A stretch of DNA of 64,000 nt from Shewanella oneidensis MR-1 (lineage in GTDB: Bacteria; Pseudomonadota; Gammaproteobacteria; Enterobacterales; Shewanellaceae). Location: the NCBI RefSeq assembly GCF_000146165.2, contig NC_004347.2, positions 372,001 to 436,000 of the forward strand, given 5' to 3'. The position numbers and the translations under genes are program-made. Below the pieces are notes generated by a model. It worked only from the letters and a program-made list of their open reading frames with translations, was not told the origin of the DNA and ran no database searches. Positions 16,903-27,464 of the stretch are shown here, piece after piece. Numbering within the stretch: position 1 is the stretch's first letter; the number at the start of each line of letters is the position of its first letter.

Positions 16903-17118
16903 GTGAAAATTTCGAAACGTGCAATTCGTCGCCATCATAATGTTCGTCTCAAAAAATATAGGGCTACTTATTGGGGAGGTAGGCCAAAACAATCAACCCA
17001 ATTTCTTGGGATTTGTTTGGGGACTCCATGTATTTGCTCCTGCTATATGTGTGGTAATCAACGCTACTACTGGGGTGCTAGCTTTCAAGAGCAAAGGCAA
17101 AAGCTAAAGTATTCATAG
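16903..17118 (+). CDS. Small conserved protein with Cys-rich CSCxMCGN motif
   Basis: A 71-residue protein starting with GTG after a good ribosome-binding site (GGGAGAG). It opens RAIRRHHNVRLKKYRATYWGG and later contains TPCICSCYMCGNQR. I recognise this as a small protein type seen often in gammaproteobacterial accessory regions and known only as hypothetical. The Cys spacing could bind a metal. No function is known. It follows the integrase in the same direction. Confidence 0.7.
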   Translation: MKISKRAIRRHHNVRLKKYRATYWGGRPKQSTQFLGICLGTPCICSCYMCGNQRYYWGASFQEQRQKLKYS

Positions 17119-17168
17119 CGCAAGTTTTTATATGCCAGCAGTAAGTTATCAATTTAAGAGGTGAACAC

Positions 17169-17462
17169 ATGATCATTGACGCGCTAGGTTTAACAGAGCA
17201 CATCATTATAACTGTAGATACCGAAGAAGCATTTAAGATTGCGCCATATCGAGCGCAAGATCCTAAGATAGATGCTATGTTGAAGCGAGTTATGATTGGT
17301 GGCTGTGATGTTTACGGTATAAGCATGGCTGGCAACGGTAAAGCCTCACCATGGGCAATTATCAATCGATTACGTGAGCTTGGTTATGATGTTGAAGCTC
17401 AGGGATACGTAGAGCCCATAATAGATGAAGATGATGAGTTGCCTAAAGGAGTCGTGTTTTAG
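17169..17462 (+). CDS. Hypothetical protein, 97 residues
   Basis: Not recognised. A clear ribosome-binding site (AGAGGTG, six bases before ATG) and a strong terminator after the stop support a real gene. The protein is soluble, acidic at its C-terminus (EPIIDEDDELPKG) and has no obvious motif. It sits between the integrase and the restriction cargo in element 2. Confidence 0.65.
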   Translation: MIIDALGLTEHIIITVDTEEAFKIAPYRAQDPKIDAMLKRVMIGGCDVYGISMAGNGKASPWAIINRLRELGYDVEAQGYVEPIIDEDDELPKGVVF

Positions 17463-17475
17463 TTAAGATTGAATG

Positions 17476-17500
17476 AAGACCACTTTGCAGTGGTCTTTTT
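17476..17500 (+). terminator. Rho-independent terminator
   Basis: AAGACCACT-TTGC-AGTGGTCTTTTT forms a stem and T-run 14 bases after the 97-residue gene. The IS256-family element begins 11 bases further on. Confidence 0.92.
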
Positions 17501-17510
17501 GAGTGGTACT

Positions 17511-18803
17511 GGTAGTGTTCATAATTCTGTGTCATTTCAGTAAAATATTCAAAAACAGGAATGACACATGACCCAACCTTTTAACTTCGAACAAGCCCTT
17601 AAAGATCTGCAATCAGGTAAAAGCCTCACAGGTAAAGACAGCATTCTTGGCCCACTGATCAAGCAACTCACTGAAGCGGCTCTCCAGGCTGAGCTTGAGC
17701 AGCATTTAGCGCATGATCCTCAGCCTAATCGTAAAAATGGCAAAACCCCTAAGACCATTAAGCATCCGTCCGGTAACTTTGAGTTAGACGCGCCTAGAGA
17801 CCGCAATGGCACCTTTGAGCCTCAGTTGATTAAGAAAAATCAAACTACGCTAACCGATGAAATCGAACGTAAAGTGTTATCGATGTTCAGTATAGGTATG
17901 AGCTATCGCGATATTAATCAACATGTTGAAGATATGTATGGACTCAATGTGTCTAACGCAACAGTCAGTGCTATCACTGACAAACTCATCCCCGAACTTA
18001 AAGCGTGGCAACAGCGCCCATTAGATAGCCATTATCCTATCGTGTGGCTTGATGCGATACATTATAAAGTCAAAGAGGATGGGCGTTACGTCAGTAAAGC
18101 CGTTTACACATTGTTAGCGCTTAATATGAAAGGAAAAAAGGAAATTTTAGGGCTTCACTTATCCGAAAATGAAGGCGCTAATTACTGGCTATCCGTACTG
18201 ACCGATCTTAATAATCGTGGTGTAAAAGATATTCTTATCGCCTGTGTTGACGGCTTGACCGGTTTCCCTGAGGCCATAGCCAGTATCTTCCCTCATACGG
18301 AAACACAGCTATGCGTTATCCACCAGATCCGCAACTCAATGAAGTATGTCGCCTCAAAAAATCAGAAAGCGTTTATGGCTGATTTAAAGCCTGTGTATCG
18401 AGCCGTGAGTAAAGAAGCCGCAGAGATGGCATTGGACGAACTGGAGGCCAAATGGGGTGATGCTTATCCGCTGGTAATCAACTCTTGGCGTCGCAAATGG
18501 CATAATTTGTCCCATTATTTTAAGTACCCAGAACATATCAGGAAAGTGATTTACACGACCAATGCAGTTGAGGCTGTGCATCGCCAATTTAGAAAGCTCA
18601 CCAAAACCAAAGGTGCATTTCCTAATGAAAATAGCTTGTTGAAGCTACTTTACGCAGGCATATTAAACGCCTCAGATAAATGGACCATGCCAATCCACAA
18701 TTGGAGCCTTTGTTTATCACAGTTAGCGATTTATTTTGAAGGGCGTTTAGATAGCGTGCTAGAAATTTAAAAATTAGCCTGACACAGAATTTTGAACGCC
18801 CTC
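17511..18803 (+). mobile_element. IS256-family insertion sequence, 1293 bp
   Basis: The terminal inverted repeats share GTTCAnAATTCTGTGTCA (left end GGTAGTGTTC, right end complement GAGGGCGTTC). An exact 8-bp target duplication GTGGTACT flanks it (17503-17510 and 18804-18811). One complete transposase gene lies inside. The right duplication overlaps the stop codon of the metallopeptidase gene without destroying it. Confidence 0.94.
17568..18770 (+). CDS. IS256-family transposase
   Basis: A full-length 400-residue mutator-type transposase. The first catalytic Asp is in YPIVWLDAIHYKV, the second in ILIACVDGLTGFPEAI (the family's DGLxGF signature) and the Glu in TTNAVEAVHRQFRK. CVIHQIRNSMKYV is the conserved C/H region. 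It begins 57 bases inside the left end of the IS. Nothing suggests damage. Confidence 0.96.
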   Translation: MTQPFNFEQALKDLQSGKSLTGKDSILGPLIKQLTEAALQAELEQHLAHDPQPNRKNGKTPKTIKHPSGNFELDAPRDRNGTFEPQLIKKNQTTLTDEIERKVLSMFSIGMSYRDINQHVEDMYGLNVSNATVSAITDKLIPELKAWQQRPLDSHYPIVWLDAIHYKVKEDGRYVSKAVYTLLALNMKGKKEILGLHLSENEGANYWLSVLTDLNNRGVKDILIACVDGLTGFPEAIASIFPHTETQLCVIHQIRNSMKYVASKNQKAFMADLKPVYRAVSKEAAEMALDELEAKWGDAYPLVINSWRRKWHNLSHYFKYPEHIRKVIYTTNAVEAVHRQFRKLTKTKGAFPNENSLLKLLYAGILNASDKWTMPIHNWSLCLSQLAIYFEGRLDSVLEI

Positions 18804-18809
18804 GTGGTA

Positions 18810-19529
18810 CTAGAATGTTAGTTTTGGGGCGTTATTCTTGAGCCATTCTTTACATTCCGCGTAATCAGGCATTACTCGTTCAACCTCCTTCCAAAAGAGT
18901 GGGGAGTGATCGAGTTGCTTTAAATGGCACAATTCATGGACAACCACGTAGTCGACAATGCGGTTAGGAGCCATAACAATAATCCAGTTAAAATCTAAAT
19001 CACCTTTAGGATTGCAGCTACCCCAACGGCTTTTGAAGGTTTTGATATTGACGGATTTAGGGGTAACTCCAATCACCTTTGCATAACGTCGAACCTTTTC
19101 CCTGAGTTTGAGTAATGCACTGCGTTTATACCAGCCTATAAGTGCTTCCCTGACTAAGTTTGAACGGACTGAACCTTCGGGGACAATAACGACTAATCGT
19201 CCTTGCACCAGCTTTACTGGCTCAAAACTGCCTGCATGTACCTTTAAGCGATAATTGCGGCCAAGGTATGGCATAGCCTCACCAGAGACAAACTGCTTTT
19301 CTGATGAGGTAATTAGCCCCTTGTGCAGGGCTATCTTATCGATAATCCATTGGTGTTTTTCTTGTAATATTCGCTCAATTCGTTCTATGGGTAATGCCTT
19401 GGGTACGACTACACTAACCATGCCTTCTTCAACTTTTATGGAGGCTGTTTTGGCTCTCGCGGTTCGGGTAACGCGTGCTTGATAACCTTTAGCTTGAATG
19501 AATTCAGCTTGTTTCATACTCATGGTCAC
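18810..19529 (-). CDS. YgjP/M48-like zinc metallopeptidase (DUF45)
   Basis: A 239-residue protein. FKSRWGSCNPKGDLDFNW is the DUF45/YgjP signature. VVHELCHLKQLDHSPLFW holds the zinc-binding HExxH with a downstream His. It starts with GTG overlapping the TGA of hsdR (GTGA), so it is translationally coupled to the restriction subunit. YgjP-like genes are often found next to type I hsdR, but their role there is unknown. The TAG stop at 18810-18812 touches the IS256 target duplication. Confidence 0.88.
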   Translation of the reverse strand: MTMSMKQAEFIQAKGYQARVTRTARAKTASIKVEEGMVSVVVPKALPIERIERILQEKHQWIIDKIALHKGLITSSEKQFVSGEAMPYLGRNYRLKVHAGSFEPVKLVQGRLVVIVPEGSVRSNLVREALIGWYKRSALLKLREKVRRYAKVIGVTPKSVNIKTFKSRWGSCNPKGDLDFNWIIVMAPNRIVDYVVVHELCHLKQLDHSPLFWKEVERVMPDYAECKEWLKNNAPKLTF

Positions 19530-22500
19530 TGCTTATTAAACTTGTGTTTTGCCAATTCCATAAATCTATCTTGCAGGTTAGATATCAACTCTACGTTACT
19601 AAATGATGCATCAATAACGGCGCGTTTTATCTCTTTTTTCAACCGCTTTATCTCATCCCCCTTGTTAAAAAAGTCGACTATCTGCGTAGCTTCATCAAAC
19701 ATTGCGACAAGGTTTTGAGTAATTGTCTTTATCTCAATTAACTGGTGCTCGTCTATGACTTCAATGTCGCTTGTTTGGGTCACTTCAGCAGTAAGTATGT
19801 TGTAGAAGGCAAACTCGGTTTCGGAAAGTCCTGCATCTTTTGCGGCTCTACGACGGTCGATCTCAATCGTGTCGACCATAGCCAATAACAGCTCTAATTG
19901 CTGTTCCCATTGCCCTGCGGTCTTCTCGATAATGTCTCTGAGTCTTAGGCTGAGTGATTTGTAATACTCGGGATCTTCCTCAAGCTTGACGGTAATATGG
20001 TGCTTAATCGCGCTTTCAATTTCAGAAGCTTTAGATTCAGCCGATTTTTCTGGTCGAATACTCTCTTTAAAATTTGCGGCAAGTAGGTCAATAGGCGGTA
20101 TTTTGGGATCAACGCCTGTACTTAAAATATGTTCGTCCACCAGCTTACGGACTTTAGCGCCGATATCAGTCATATCTAAACCAGCATCACGGTACTGGTT
20201 TCGCGCGGAATTATGGACTTTGCCCAACAGTTTCATATCGGCTAAAAATGGTGCGGCGGCAACATCGGGCAGAACGATGTTCATTTGCTTTGCAAATCGC
20301 TTAAATGCCATATCAAACTGTGCTCGAACAGTTTCCTCTTTGAGTGCCAGTACATAACTATCAACGTCTTTATTCTTGATATGTCTAAAAAATGAAATGG
20401 CGAGGGTGTGTGTAGCTTTTAGCTTGGGAATTTCATCTTTAAGGCTTTGATACGTGCCTTCTACATCATCACTGCTGAACATTTCCATCGCTTCGATAAG
20501 GTGGTTCGACAGTCCAAAGTAATCGACAATAAAGCCGCATTCTTTCTTTGCATAGGTACGGTTCACTCTAGCAATGGCCTGCATCAGCGTATGGTCTTGT
20601 AGTTTACGATCGATGTACATCACCTGTGCTATCGGTGCGTCAAACCCTGTCAGTAGCATGTCTTTCACGATTAAGAATGCGACAGGGTTTTCCGATAATG
20701 GTTTAGTAAAGTCTTGGATAATCTTCTTTTGCTTTGTCTTGTCGGTATGAACAGCAATATAAGCTTCATCGTTGTGATAACCCGAGATAATCACTTCACT
20801 AGGTGGCGCACCTAACTCATCTAAGGTCTTTTTAAATATGGTGGCCGCATGGCGACTACCCACCACTATCATGGCTTTAAAACCGTCTGGTTGTATGTGC
20901 TTTCGGTAGTGTTCAAGTAAGTCCATGCAAACCCAGCGAATGCGGGCAGGTGCTTCGCGAACGGCGCGCTCAACACCGTATTTTTGTTTAATCTCCCGCT
21001 GTTCTTCTTTGCTATAGCTACCAAAGTAAGCCTCAAACAGTTTGTCTAATGACTCTCCTGCAACTTCGGTCTTTACTTGGCGGCCTTCATACAAAATACG
21101 AACTGTTGCGCCATCATCCACCGCTTGATTGATCTTGTATTCATCAATATAGCCCCCAAAAGCTTTATCCATTTTTTGGGTTTTTAGTAGTGGTGTGCCT
21201 GTAAACCCAATTTTAGGAGCGTTAGGTAGGGCAGCGTTAATGGTCATGGCAAGGCCGCCAAACTGAGTTCTATGGGCTTCATCGGCAAGAACGATAATTT
21301 TGTCACTTGGGTTTAAGTTAATAAAACCTTCGTTTTCATTGTTAGTACTCAGCTCTTTCTCTAGGTCTAAGAATTTTTGCACCATTGCGGTCACAAGATC
21401 TGAGCTGTCTTTTTTCAGCAGTGCTTTTAGCTCCGCAACTGAACCCGCGTTATAAATTGTTTCGCCTTGGGCAGCGCGGAAGGTGCTAGATAGTTGTTCA
21501 TCTAACTGAGTACGATCAGTAATAAACACAAGTTTGTATTGCTTAAGCACAGGATCTCGGCGCATTTTAACAGCAAGCATAACCATGGTTAGTGATTTGC
21601 CGCTGCCTTGGGTATGCCATACCACGCCCGACTTCTCTTTGCGGTCTTGGCCTGTTTTAAGCCGCTCAATCACTTTATTTACGGCTCTATATTGCTGGTA
21701 ACGTGCAACCTTCTTGATTAGCTTGCCTTCTACTGGCTCAAATATAATGAAGTTTTGCAATATATCGAGAAAGCTAGCAGGGCTGAATATACCTGCAATC
21801 AAGCGTTGTTGTGCTGTTACCGCAGTGATTGCATCGTAGTTTGAGCTGGTGGCGGTGTACAGTGCAGGGTTATCGTTAACCTGCATATCGTCGAGGCTAT
21901 TACGGCTAAAAGCCTGAGATAAATTTTGTTCGCTTAATGTGGTATCGGTAAAGGGATAGGCATCTTTCCAATCAGCATAGTGGGATGCATTGGAACTAAT
22001 TGTGCCCACTTTGGCCTGATCGCGACAGGTCGATACCATCAGCTGGTTATACCAAAAAAGCCGCTGTGCGCCTTCATCATCGACGCTATTGCGTAGGTTG
22101 GCATATCGGCGTAGTTGGTTAATCCCTTCGCTTATTGGTGCTGAAATGTAGGGGGATTTACATTCGATCACTGCCAGCGGTAAGCCATTAATAAAGCATA
22201 CAATATCAGGGATGATATTTTGGTTTACGCCTTCCACTTTAAACTGTGATGTACAGATAAACTCATTGGCTGCAAGGTTATCAAAATCAATCAACTTAAC
22301 GGTTTGGCCTTTACGCCCTTTACCAACGTCTTGCTCTACTGAAAGGTAATTCACTAAGGTTTGATAGATGGCCTGATTGTATTCCATCAAGCCGACAAAG
22401 TTTGGATGGGTGATATCACGGCAAACCTTGCGCAGGTTTTCATCGTTGATCCAAGGGTTAATTCTTTTAATGGCGGCTTCGAGCCGTCCCACCAGCACGA

Positions 22501-22633
22501 CATCCCGTAGATAGGGTCTCTCATGGTATTCAGGCGTGAGTTTAGCTCCCGCAACGTACTGCCAACCTAATAGCGATAATTGGGCAATAGCGGGTAACTC
22601 GACCTTATGTAGTTCATCCTGATCCATATCCAT
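19526..22633 (-). CDS. hsdR: Type I restriction enzyme, R subunit
   Basis: A 1035-residue restriction and translocation subunit. The N-terminal nuclease domain contains the ExK of LAVIECKSP after IPDIVCFING. The translocase has WHTQGSGKSLTMVML (Walker A), VLADEAHRTQFGG (DEAH box), IGFTGTPLL and MQAIARVNRTY (motif VI). The C-terminal helical region binds the methylase. It cleaves DNA lacking the host methylation after ATP-driven translocation. With hsdM and hsdS upstream, the system looks complete. It carries no frameshift. Confidence 0.96.
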   Translation of the reverse strand: MDMDQDELHKVELPAIAQLSLLGWQYVAGAKLTPEYHERPYLRDVVLVGRLEAAIKRINPWINDENLRKVCRDITHPNFVGLMEYNQAIYQTLVNYLSVEQDVGKGRKGQTVKLIDFDNLAANEFICTSQFKVEGVNQNIIPDIVCFINGLPLAVIECKSPYISAPISEGINQLRRYANLRNSVDDEGAQRLFWYNQLMVSTCRDQAKVGTISSNASHYADWKDAYPFTDTTLSEQNLSQAFSRNSLDDMQVNDNPALYTATSSNYDAITAVTAQQRLIAGIFSPASFLDILQNFIIFEPVEGKLIKKVARYQQYRAVNKVIERLKTGQDRKEKSGVVWHTQGSGKSLTMVMLAVKMRRDPVLKQYKLVFITDRTQLDEQLSSTFRAAQGETIYNAGSVAELKALLKKDSSDLVTAMVQKFLDLEKELSTNNENEGFINLNPSDKIIVLADEAHRTQFGGLAMTINAALPNAPKIGFTGTPLLKTQKMDKAFGGYIDEYKINQAVDDGATVRILYEGRQVKTEVAGESLDKLFEAYFGSYSKEEQREIKQKYGVERAVREAPARIRWVCMDLLEHYRKHIQPDGFKAMIVVGSRHAATIFKKTLDELGAPPSEVIISGYHNDEAYIAVHTDKTKQKKIIQDFTKPLSENPVAFLIVKDMLLTGFDAPIAQVMYIDRKLQDHTLMQAIARVNRTYAKKECGFIVDYFGLSNHLIEAMEMFSSDDVEGTYQSLKDEIPKLKATHTLAISFFRHIKNKDVDSYVLALKEETVRAQFDMAFKRFAKQMNIVLPDVAAAPFLADMKLLGKVHNSARNQYRDAGLDMTDIGAKVRKLVDEHILSTGVDPKIPPIDLLAANFKESIRPEKSAESKASEIESAIKHHITVKLEEDPEYYKSLSLRLRDIIEKTAGQWEQQLELLLAMVDTIEIDRRRAAKDAGLSETEFAFYNILTAEVTQTSDIEVIDEHQLIEIKTITQNLVAMFDEATQIVDFFNKGDEIKRLKKEIKRAVIDASFSNVELISNLQDRFMELAKHKFNKQ

Positions 22634-22896
22634 CCCTTTACCAGATGATTAACGACATCTTTTGTATCTGATTTTTATACGATTGATTTTGATGCAATCA
22701 TGCAGGCTCTTATATTACAGAGGCATAGCACAAATAACAGCTAACAAAATCAATTGAATACGGGGCAAATTCAAAAATATGCAAATTTAGACGACTCGTG
22801 TAGGCATCCTCGCTGACTTATTACTTTTTATCATGCTACTTATATTGGATTTGTTGAGTGCGCTAGAGCATTTTTTATCAATTTCGCTCTCATGGT

Positions 22897-23895
22897 TTAC
22901 TCCGAGTCTTTCAATAAAATAAAGTGTTCAATCAAGCGGATCATCAGTTCTTTTTGGTCTGGCAAACTTTCGGCCACCAGCAAAGCTAAAGCTACTAAGG
23001 TCGTGTCATTAATTTGCTCGCTCACGGGTTTAGCTAACAGATGCTGATTTTGCTGTAAGTACCACAAAAAGAGAAACGAACCTGTGCGCTTATTACCATC
23101 GGCAAAGGGATGATTTTTGATGATGAAATACAATAGATGGGCGGCGCGGCTAGCCACATTCGGGTAAAACCATTCGCCACCAAACCCTTGTTCAATGGTT
23201 GCAATGCTGGACGCTAAGCCATTGCCCCGTAGCTGAGCAAACAAGTCAGTCGCTTCACCTTTTGCTATCAGATTCGTTTTTAAGGCTGCAATTGCGGCTA
23301 ATACCTCATCAAGCGCCAAAGGCTGCATCTGTTGCTGTTTGTGGGTGATTTCCGTCAGGCTTTGCTCATCGTACCCTTGTAGCAGTGACCAAGAGCGGGC
23401 GTACTCGGCAATCACGTTCACAACCGCTTGACCGTCTGGATTGATCAAGGCTTGGTTGGTTAAGGTCTTTGAAAGGAGCGCTAATGCTTGATTAAACTCA
23501 ATACCACGTTGTACAAGGCGTTGCTGGTTTAGGGTGTAACCTTGGAGTAAATGCTGTTTTAAGGTATTGGTTGCCCATTGGCGGAACTGCACGCCGCGTT
23601 TAGACTTTACCCGATAGCCAACAGAAATAATTACATCAAGGTTAAAGTATTGAGTTTGGTAGGTTTTACCATCATCAGCAGTACGTGCAAATATTGCACA
23701 TACTGAATCCCGCTCGAGTTCGCCTTCTTTAAAGACGTTGTTGATATGTTTAGTGATCACCGAACGCTCACGGTCGAACAATACACAAATTTCCGCTTGG
23801 GTTAACCAAACCGTCTCGGTATCGACAGCCACAGTAAGCTGCAACTGACCGTCTTGACTGATAAAAATATCATGTTGTGATAGTTGGTGATCCAC
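22897..23895 (-). CDS. RhuM-Fic/DOC fusion protein
   Basis: A 332-residue protein. The N-terminal part (VWLTQAEICVLFDRERSVITKHINNVFKEGEL through YFNLDVIISVGYRVKSKRG) is the RhuM domain. The C-terminal Fic/DOC domain has HPFADGNKRTG at 262-272. The Gly-Asn-Lys-Arg form and the lack of a second Arg make it closer to DOC than to canonical AMPylating Fic. RhuM-Fic genes are frequent inside type I restriction loci. A toxin or guard role has been suggested for such neighbours but is not shown. It lies between hsdS and hsdR with its own upstream gap. Confidence 0.9.
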   Translation of the reverse strand: MDHQLSQHDIFISQDGQLQLTVAVDTETVWLTQAEICVLFDRERSVITKHINNVFKEGELERDSVCAIFARTADDGKTYQTQYFNLDVIISVGYRVKSKRGVQFRQWATNTLKQHLLQGYTLNQQRLVQRGIEFNQALALLSKTLTNQALINPDGQAVVNVIAEYARSWSLLQGYDEQSLTEITHKQQQMQPLALDEVLAAIAALKTNLIAKGEATDLFAQLRGNGLASSIATIEQGFGGEWFYPNVASRAAHLLYFIIKNHPFADGNKRTGSFLFLWYLQQNQHLLAKPVSEQINDTTLVALALLVAESLPDQKELMIRLIEHFILLKDSE

Positions 23896-23982
23896 TGTTT
23901 ATCCTTTTAACTCAAGGGGCTGTACTGCGCTTATGCTTGCGTATCTTTGCTACAGCGGTTAATGCTTTGCCGTCCCTAGGGA

Positions 23983-25302
23983 TTAGACTACTAAATCGTT
24001 ATCGACCTTAACCCGCACTTTACCCGTCAATAGATCCTGCATCAGGGCTTTTTTGAGGTTTTTCAACGATTGTAGCTTTTCCTGTTTGTTTAAAATTGAG
24101 TTTTGAACGCTTTGTATCGCTTTTGAGATTTCTTGTTGCTCGCTTAATGGAGGAACAATGCATGGGATACGCTTAATATCCTCTATATTGATCCGACTAA
24201 CCGTTGTACCAATAGATCGCTCATAAATAGCACATGAAGCAGCTTCTGAAGTTAAAAATAAAGAGAAAAAATTTGAAAATATCACATTAGCGTCTGGTCG
24301 AAGAAGTACCATACGTTGTCCCATACAGACCTTTGTATTCTCTGGCACAAGACAAGATTCACCAGCGGGAGCTTCCCTAGTAAAAAGGACATCTCCTAAC
24401 GAGGGGATAGCTCTATTTGTCCATTCAGCATAACCATCTGCATGAGTGTATTTCATATCGTCTAATACAAGTTCGCCGTGCCTAACATTACTAGTCCTAA
24501 CCACTAAGTACTCTGATTTATCGACATATGGAGCGGTCTTATGTTCACAATCAATAATCTTGAGTACAACGGAGTTTAACGGTTTAACTTCCCAGCTCTT
24601 TGGGATTTTGCCAACGGGGGAGTCTTTAAATTCGATGTGGGGCACATATTTATCACCTTGCTTGATGCCAACACCCTTTGTGAGCAGTTCCTGCATCATG
24701 CCGCTTTTTAAATCTTTGAGCTTGTCGATTTGCGCCTGTGTTTTTTCAATTACCTCATCCACAGAAGTCAAAATTGCCGCAATTTTTTGCTGCTCTGGGA
24801 GTGGAGGAAATGGGAATCTAAAATTCTTAATATCACCATTAGAGATATGTGGAATACCTGAGTTAGTTTTTACAACCTCTACATAATCCAACCAAAAATC
24901 AGTAGCATACATATAATACAGATACTTAGAGTGCAGATTGCTTTTGGCTCTAAGTCGAGCAACTCGCTGTACTAATAATGCTGGTAAATCTGACTGTTTT
25001 AAATAAGCATAGTTTTTACCAACTAATGAACCATCCATACCGATCAATATATCGTTTATGGCTAATTGGTATTTTTTAAGGTTATTTAACTCGACATCCC
25101 AATATTTAGTCTTATCTTCTCCCCAACGAGTTGAACCTTGAGTCAAGTTAATTCCACGAACCAACCTAGCACCACGCGATTCGGTGTTAAATAAGCTGCT
25201 ATCAAAAGCTGGACCTGTCAAAAACTCAACATTATCAATAATTATCTGATACTCCCAGTCATTGGGTATTTTACCAAATGGGCTAAGGATACTATGACTC
25301 AT
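23983..25302 (-). CDS. hsdS: Type I restriction enzyme, specificity subunit
   Basis: A 439-residue specificity subunit with two target-recognition domains. Each ends in a conserved coiled-coil: [20 protein letters not shown] followed by a [14 protein letters not shown] helix, and [15 protein letters not shown] followed by [16 protein letters not shown]. Each domain reads half of a bipartite DNA target. The second variable half starts near [13 protein letters not shown], echoing [13 protein letters not shown] at the N-terminus. Its start overlaps the hsdM stop by 11 bases. The target sequence cannot be deduced by eye. Confidence 0.95.
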   Translation of the reverse strand: MSHSILSPFGKIPNDWEYQIIIDNVEFLTGPAFDSSLFNTESRGARLVRGINLTQGSTRWGEDKTKYWDVELNNLKKYQLAINDILIGMDGSLVGKNYAYLKQSDLPALLVQRVARLRAKSNLHSKYLYYMYATDFWLDYVEVVKTNSGIPHISNGDIKNFRFPFPPLPEQQKIAAILTSVDEVIEKTQAQIDKLKDLKSGMMQELLTKGVGIKQGDKYVPHIEFKDSPVGKIPKSWEVKPLNSVVLKIIDCEHKTAPYVDKSEYLVVRTSNVRHGELVLDDMKYTHADGYAEWTNRAIPSLGDVLFTREAPAGESCLVPENTKVCMGQRMVLLRPDANVIFSNFFSLFLTSEAASCAIYERSIGTTVSRINIEDIKRIPCIVPPLSEQQEISKAIQSVQNSILNKQEKLQSLKNLKKALMQDLLTGKVRVKVDNDLVV

Positions 25303-27121
25303 AACCCAGCTCCTTCAAGTAACCTTGCATCACCTGTTCTGCTTCTGCCATTTCGGCATCGAGTTGGTGCAGTGACACTTGATACTTGTCCCACCAGCGT
25401 TCGAACTGGCCAACGATGAGTGTTACTGACGCAAGCTCCGTTGTAGATGTTTGCTCTGCTGAGTTATCAGTAGCACAGTCTTCAATGGCCTTAACTTGCT
25501 CAACACTGTTTTCTACAAGCGGGCGGATCTGCTCTTTGGTGGTGATTTCGGCTTTGAACTGGTAATACTGTTGGTCTGTGCTCTGGCTTGCATGGTTGAG
25601 CTTAGGCTCAAATACACAGCTGACATCAAAACCCTTAAGAATTTCTTCCTGAATATAATCGTTTTCTACTTCACGCACTGGAATGCCGCCGTGAAGAATG
25701 GCGCGCACATCAAATATTTCTGCGGGTGGCGAGGTATCGGCATAGCGGCGGATATTGAGGTTGTAGTCGTTATCGCGGATATCTTTTAGTTTGACTACGG
25801 CTGAGTAGCGTTTAATTTCGCTAAAGCTGTCGAAGGTTGTGACGATTTTATTGATATCTTGCGGACGTAAACTGTTTTGGTTTTTACCTTCGTGATATTC
25901 GAGTTCGGCATAAATAAACAGTACTTTGCCTTGGCGCTCGCTCGGCTTTTGTTTGTTGATAATCAACAAACAGGCGGGGATGCCTGTGCCATAGAATAGG
26001 CCTGATGGTAGGCTGATCACGGCTTCTAATAAGTCGTCTTCGAGTATGCCTTTACGAATGTCTTTTTCGCTGGAGCCTCGAAACAGCACGCCATGGGGCA
26101 TGACTACGCCGACCATGCCATCATCATTGGTGCTGGCGATCATGTGCTGCACAAAGGCGAGGTCGCCTGAGTCTTTTGGTGGTGTGCCATAGGGGAAGCG
26201 GCCATATTTATCTTTATCGCAGTCTTCTTTGCCCCATTTCGATAACGAAAACGGCGGATTGGCAATAACGCGATCAAACGTCATTAGGCTGCCATCAATA
26301 GTATGCTTAGGTTCGCGTAGGGTATCGCCCTTGCGAATGTCGGCACTTTGTACCCCGTGCAAAAACATGTTCATCTTACAGATTGCCCATGTATTGAGGT
26401 TCATCTCTTGACCGTATAAAGACAGGTTAGCGGCATTCTCGTTATGGGTCGCAAGATAATTACGCATTTGGATCAGCATACCGCCCGAGCCTGCGGTGGG
26501 GTCGTAAATTCGCATGCCTGCATGGGGTTTGAGCAATGCCACCAGCAATTGCACCACTTCGCTCGGGGTATAGAACTCACCGCCTTTTTTACCCGCACTA
26601 TCGGCAAACATTTTAATCAAATATTCATAGGCTGTGCCGAGTAAATCGGGGCGTTCGAAATCACTATTGCGCAGGCGGTACTTGTTAAAGTGGCTGAGCA
26701 GGTCGCGCAGCTTATTATCGGAGAGCTTGTTTTTAATATTGAAGTCAATAGAGACTAACACGCCCTCAAGGTTTGGATTGTGCTCTTCAATGGCTTCAGC
26801 GGCGGTATTGAGCGCTTCACCTATGTTGTGCTTTAAGTCTTTAAGGGCTGACCAGCGGGCAACTTCAGGAATATAGAAGGTGCTGTCGTACTCATCTTCA
26901 TCACTGGCAAGTGCTTCGGCCTCGACTTGGGTTTTACCTTTGGCAAGATAGTATTCGAACACCTGCTCACGGGCTTCATCAAATGAATCTGATAGACGCT
27001 TAAGGAACATCATGCCGAAGATGTAGTCTTTGAACTCCGATGCATCCATATTGCCGCGAAGAATATCCGCCGTTTCCCATAGGAACAATTCTAATTGTTG
27101 GAGAGTGATTTGATTTGGCAC
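25292..27121 (-). CDS. hsdM: Type I restriction enzyme, methyltransferase subunit
   Basis: A 609-residue N6-adenine methyltransferase. [38 protein letters not shown] is the N-terminal HsdM domain. [12 protein letters not shown] is the S-adenosylmethionine motif I, and VIANPPFS the catalytic NPPF motif. The C-terminal 110 residues form a helical tail. It methylates host DNA and, with hsdS, forms the methylase core. It is the first gene of the minus-strand hsdM-hsdS set. The 428-base gap upstream contains strong palindromes. Confidence 0.96.
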   Translation of the reverse strand: MPNQITLQQLELFLWETADILRGNMDASEFKDYIFGMMFLKRLSDSFDEAREQVFEYYLAKGKTQVEAEALASDEDEYDSTFYIPEVARWSALKDLKHNIGEALNTAAEAIEEHNPNLEGVLVSIDFNIKNKLSDNKLRDLLSHFNKYRLRNSDFERPDLLGTAYEYLIKMFADSAGKKGGEFYTPSEVVQLLVALLKPHAGMRIYDPTAGSGGMLIQMRNYLATHNENAANLSLYGQEMNLNTWAICKMNMFLHGVQSADIRKGDTLREPKHTIDGSLMTFDRVIANPPFSLSKWGKEDCDKDKYGRFPYGTPPKDSGDLAFVQHMIASTNDDGMVGVVMPHGVLFRGSSEKDIRKGILEDDLLEAVISLPSGLFYGTGIPACLLIINKQKPSERQGKVLFIYAELEYHEGKNQNSLRPQDINKIVTTFDSFSEIKRYSAVVKLKDIRDNDYNLNIRRYADTSPPAEIFDVRAILHGGIPVREVENDYIQEEILKGFDVSCVFEPKLNHASQSTDQQYYQFKAEITTKEQIRPLVENSVEQVKAIEDCATDNSAEQTSTTELASVTLIVGQFERWWDKYQVSLHQLDAEMAEAEQVMQGYLKELGYES

Positions 27122-27312
27122 TGGTTTTCTCTAATGAATTTGGTAAGCACTGTGGGTTAAGTGATGCTGATAAAAGTCCCCTGTGCATTGATGCGCCAAA
27201 GTGTACTGATAAGGGGGGAGGGGTACAACGCTATGGCGGGGAAATATGCGCGTTAAGTCATAGTCGGAGGTAGATGTTTAGTCGTGTCTTTTAGATGAAA
27301 CAAATCAAAGAA

Positions 27313-27345
27313 ACATTTTATTAACATGAATTGTTAATAAAATGT
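27313..27345. promoter_or_regulatory. Perfect 13-bp inverted repeat upstream of hsdM
   Basis: ACATTTTATTAAC and GTTAATAAAATGT flank a 7-base loop. It lies in the gap between the YfjJ-type gene and hsdM, and could be an operator, a terminator for the upstream gene or part of an origin. Confidence 0.6.
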
Positions 27346-27464
27346 CAACCGTCTTTATGTTTTGGATCTTTGGCGTTTTATTATTGATGGCCGCTCATTT
27401 TTTACATGGTTAATCTATTGTTTAATAATAATTTATTTTGGTTTTGATTTGAGGTTAACGCTAT

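Noticed and set aside
14252..18803. The two insertion sequences as a composite transposon carrying the small genes between them
   Set aside because: They belong to different families (IS3 and IS256), and each has its own target duplication, so they inserted independently.
24446..24886. A 146-residue plus-strand frame inside hsdS
   Set aside because: It is antisense to the conserved specificity subunit and has no recognisable motif or ribosome-binding site.
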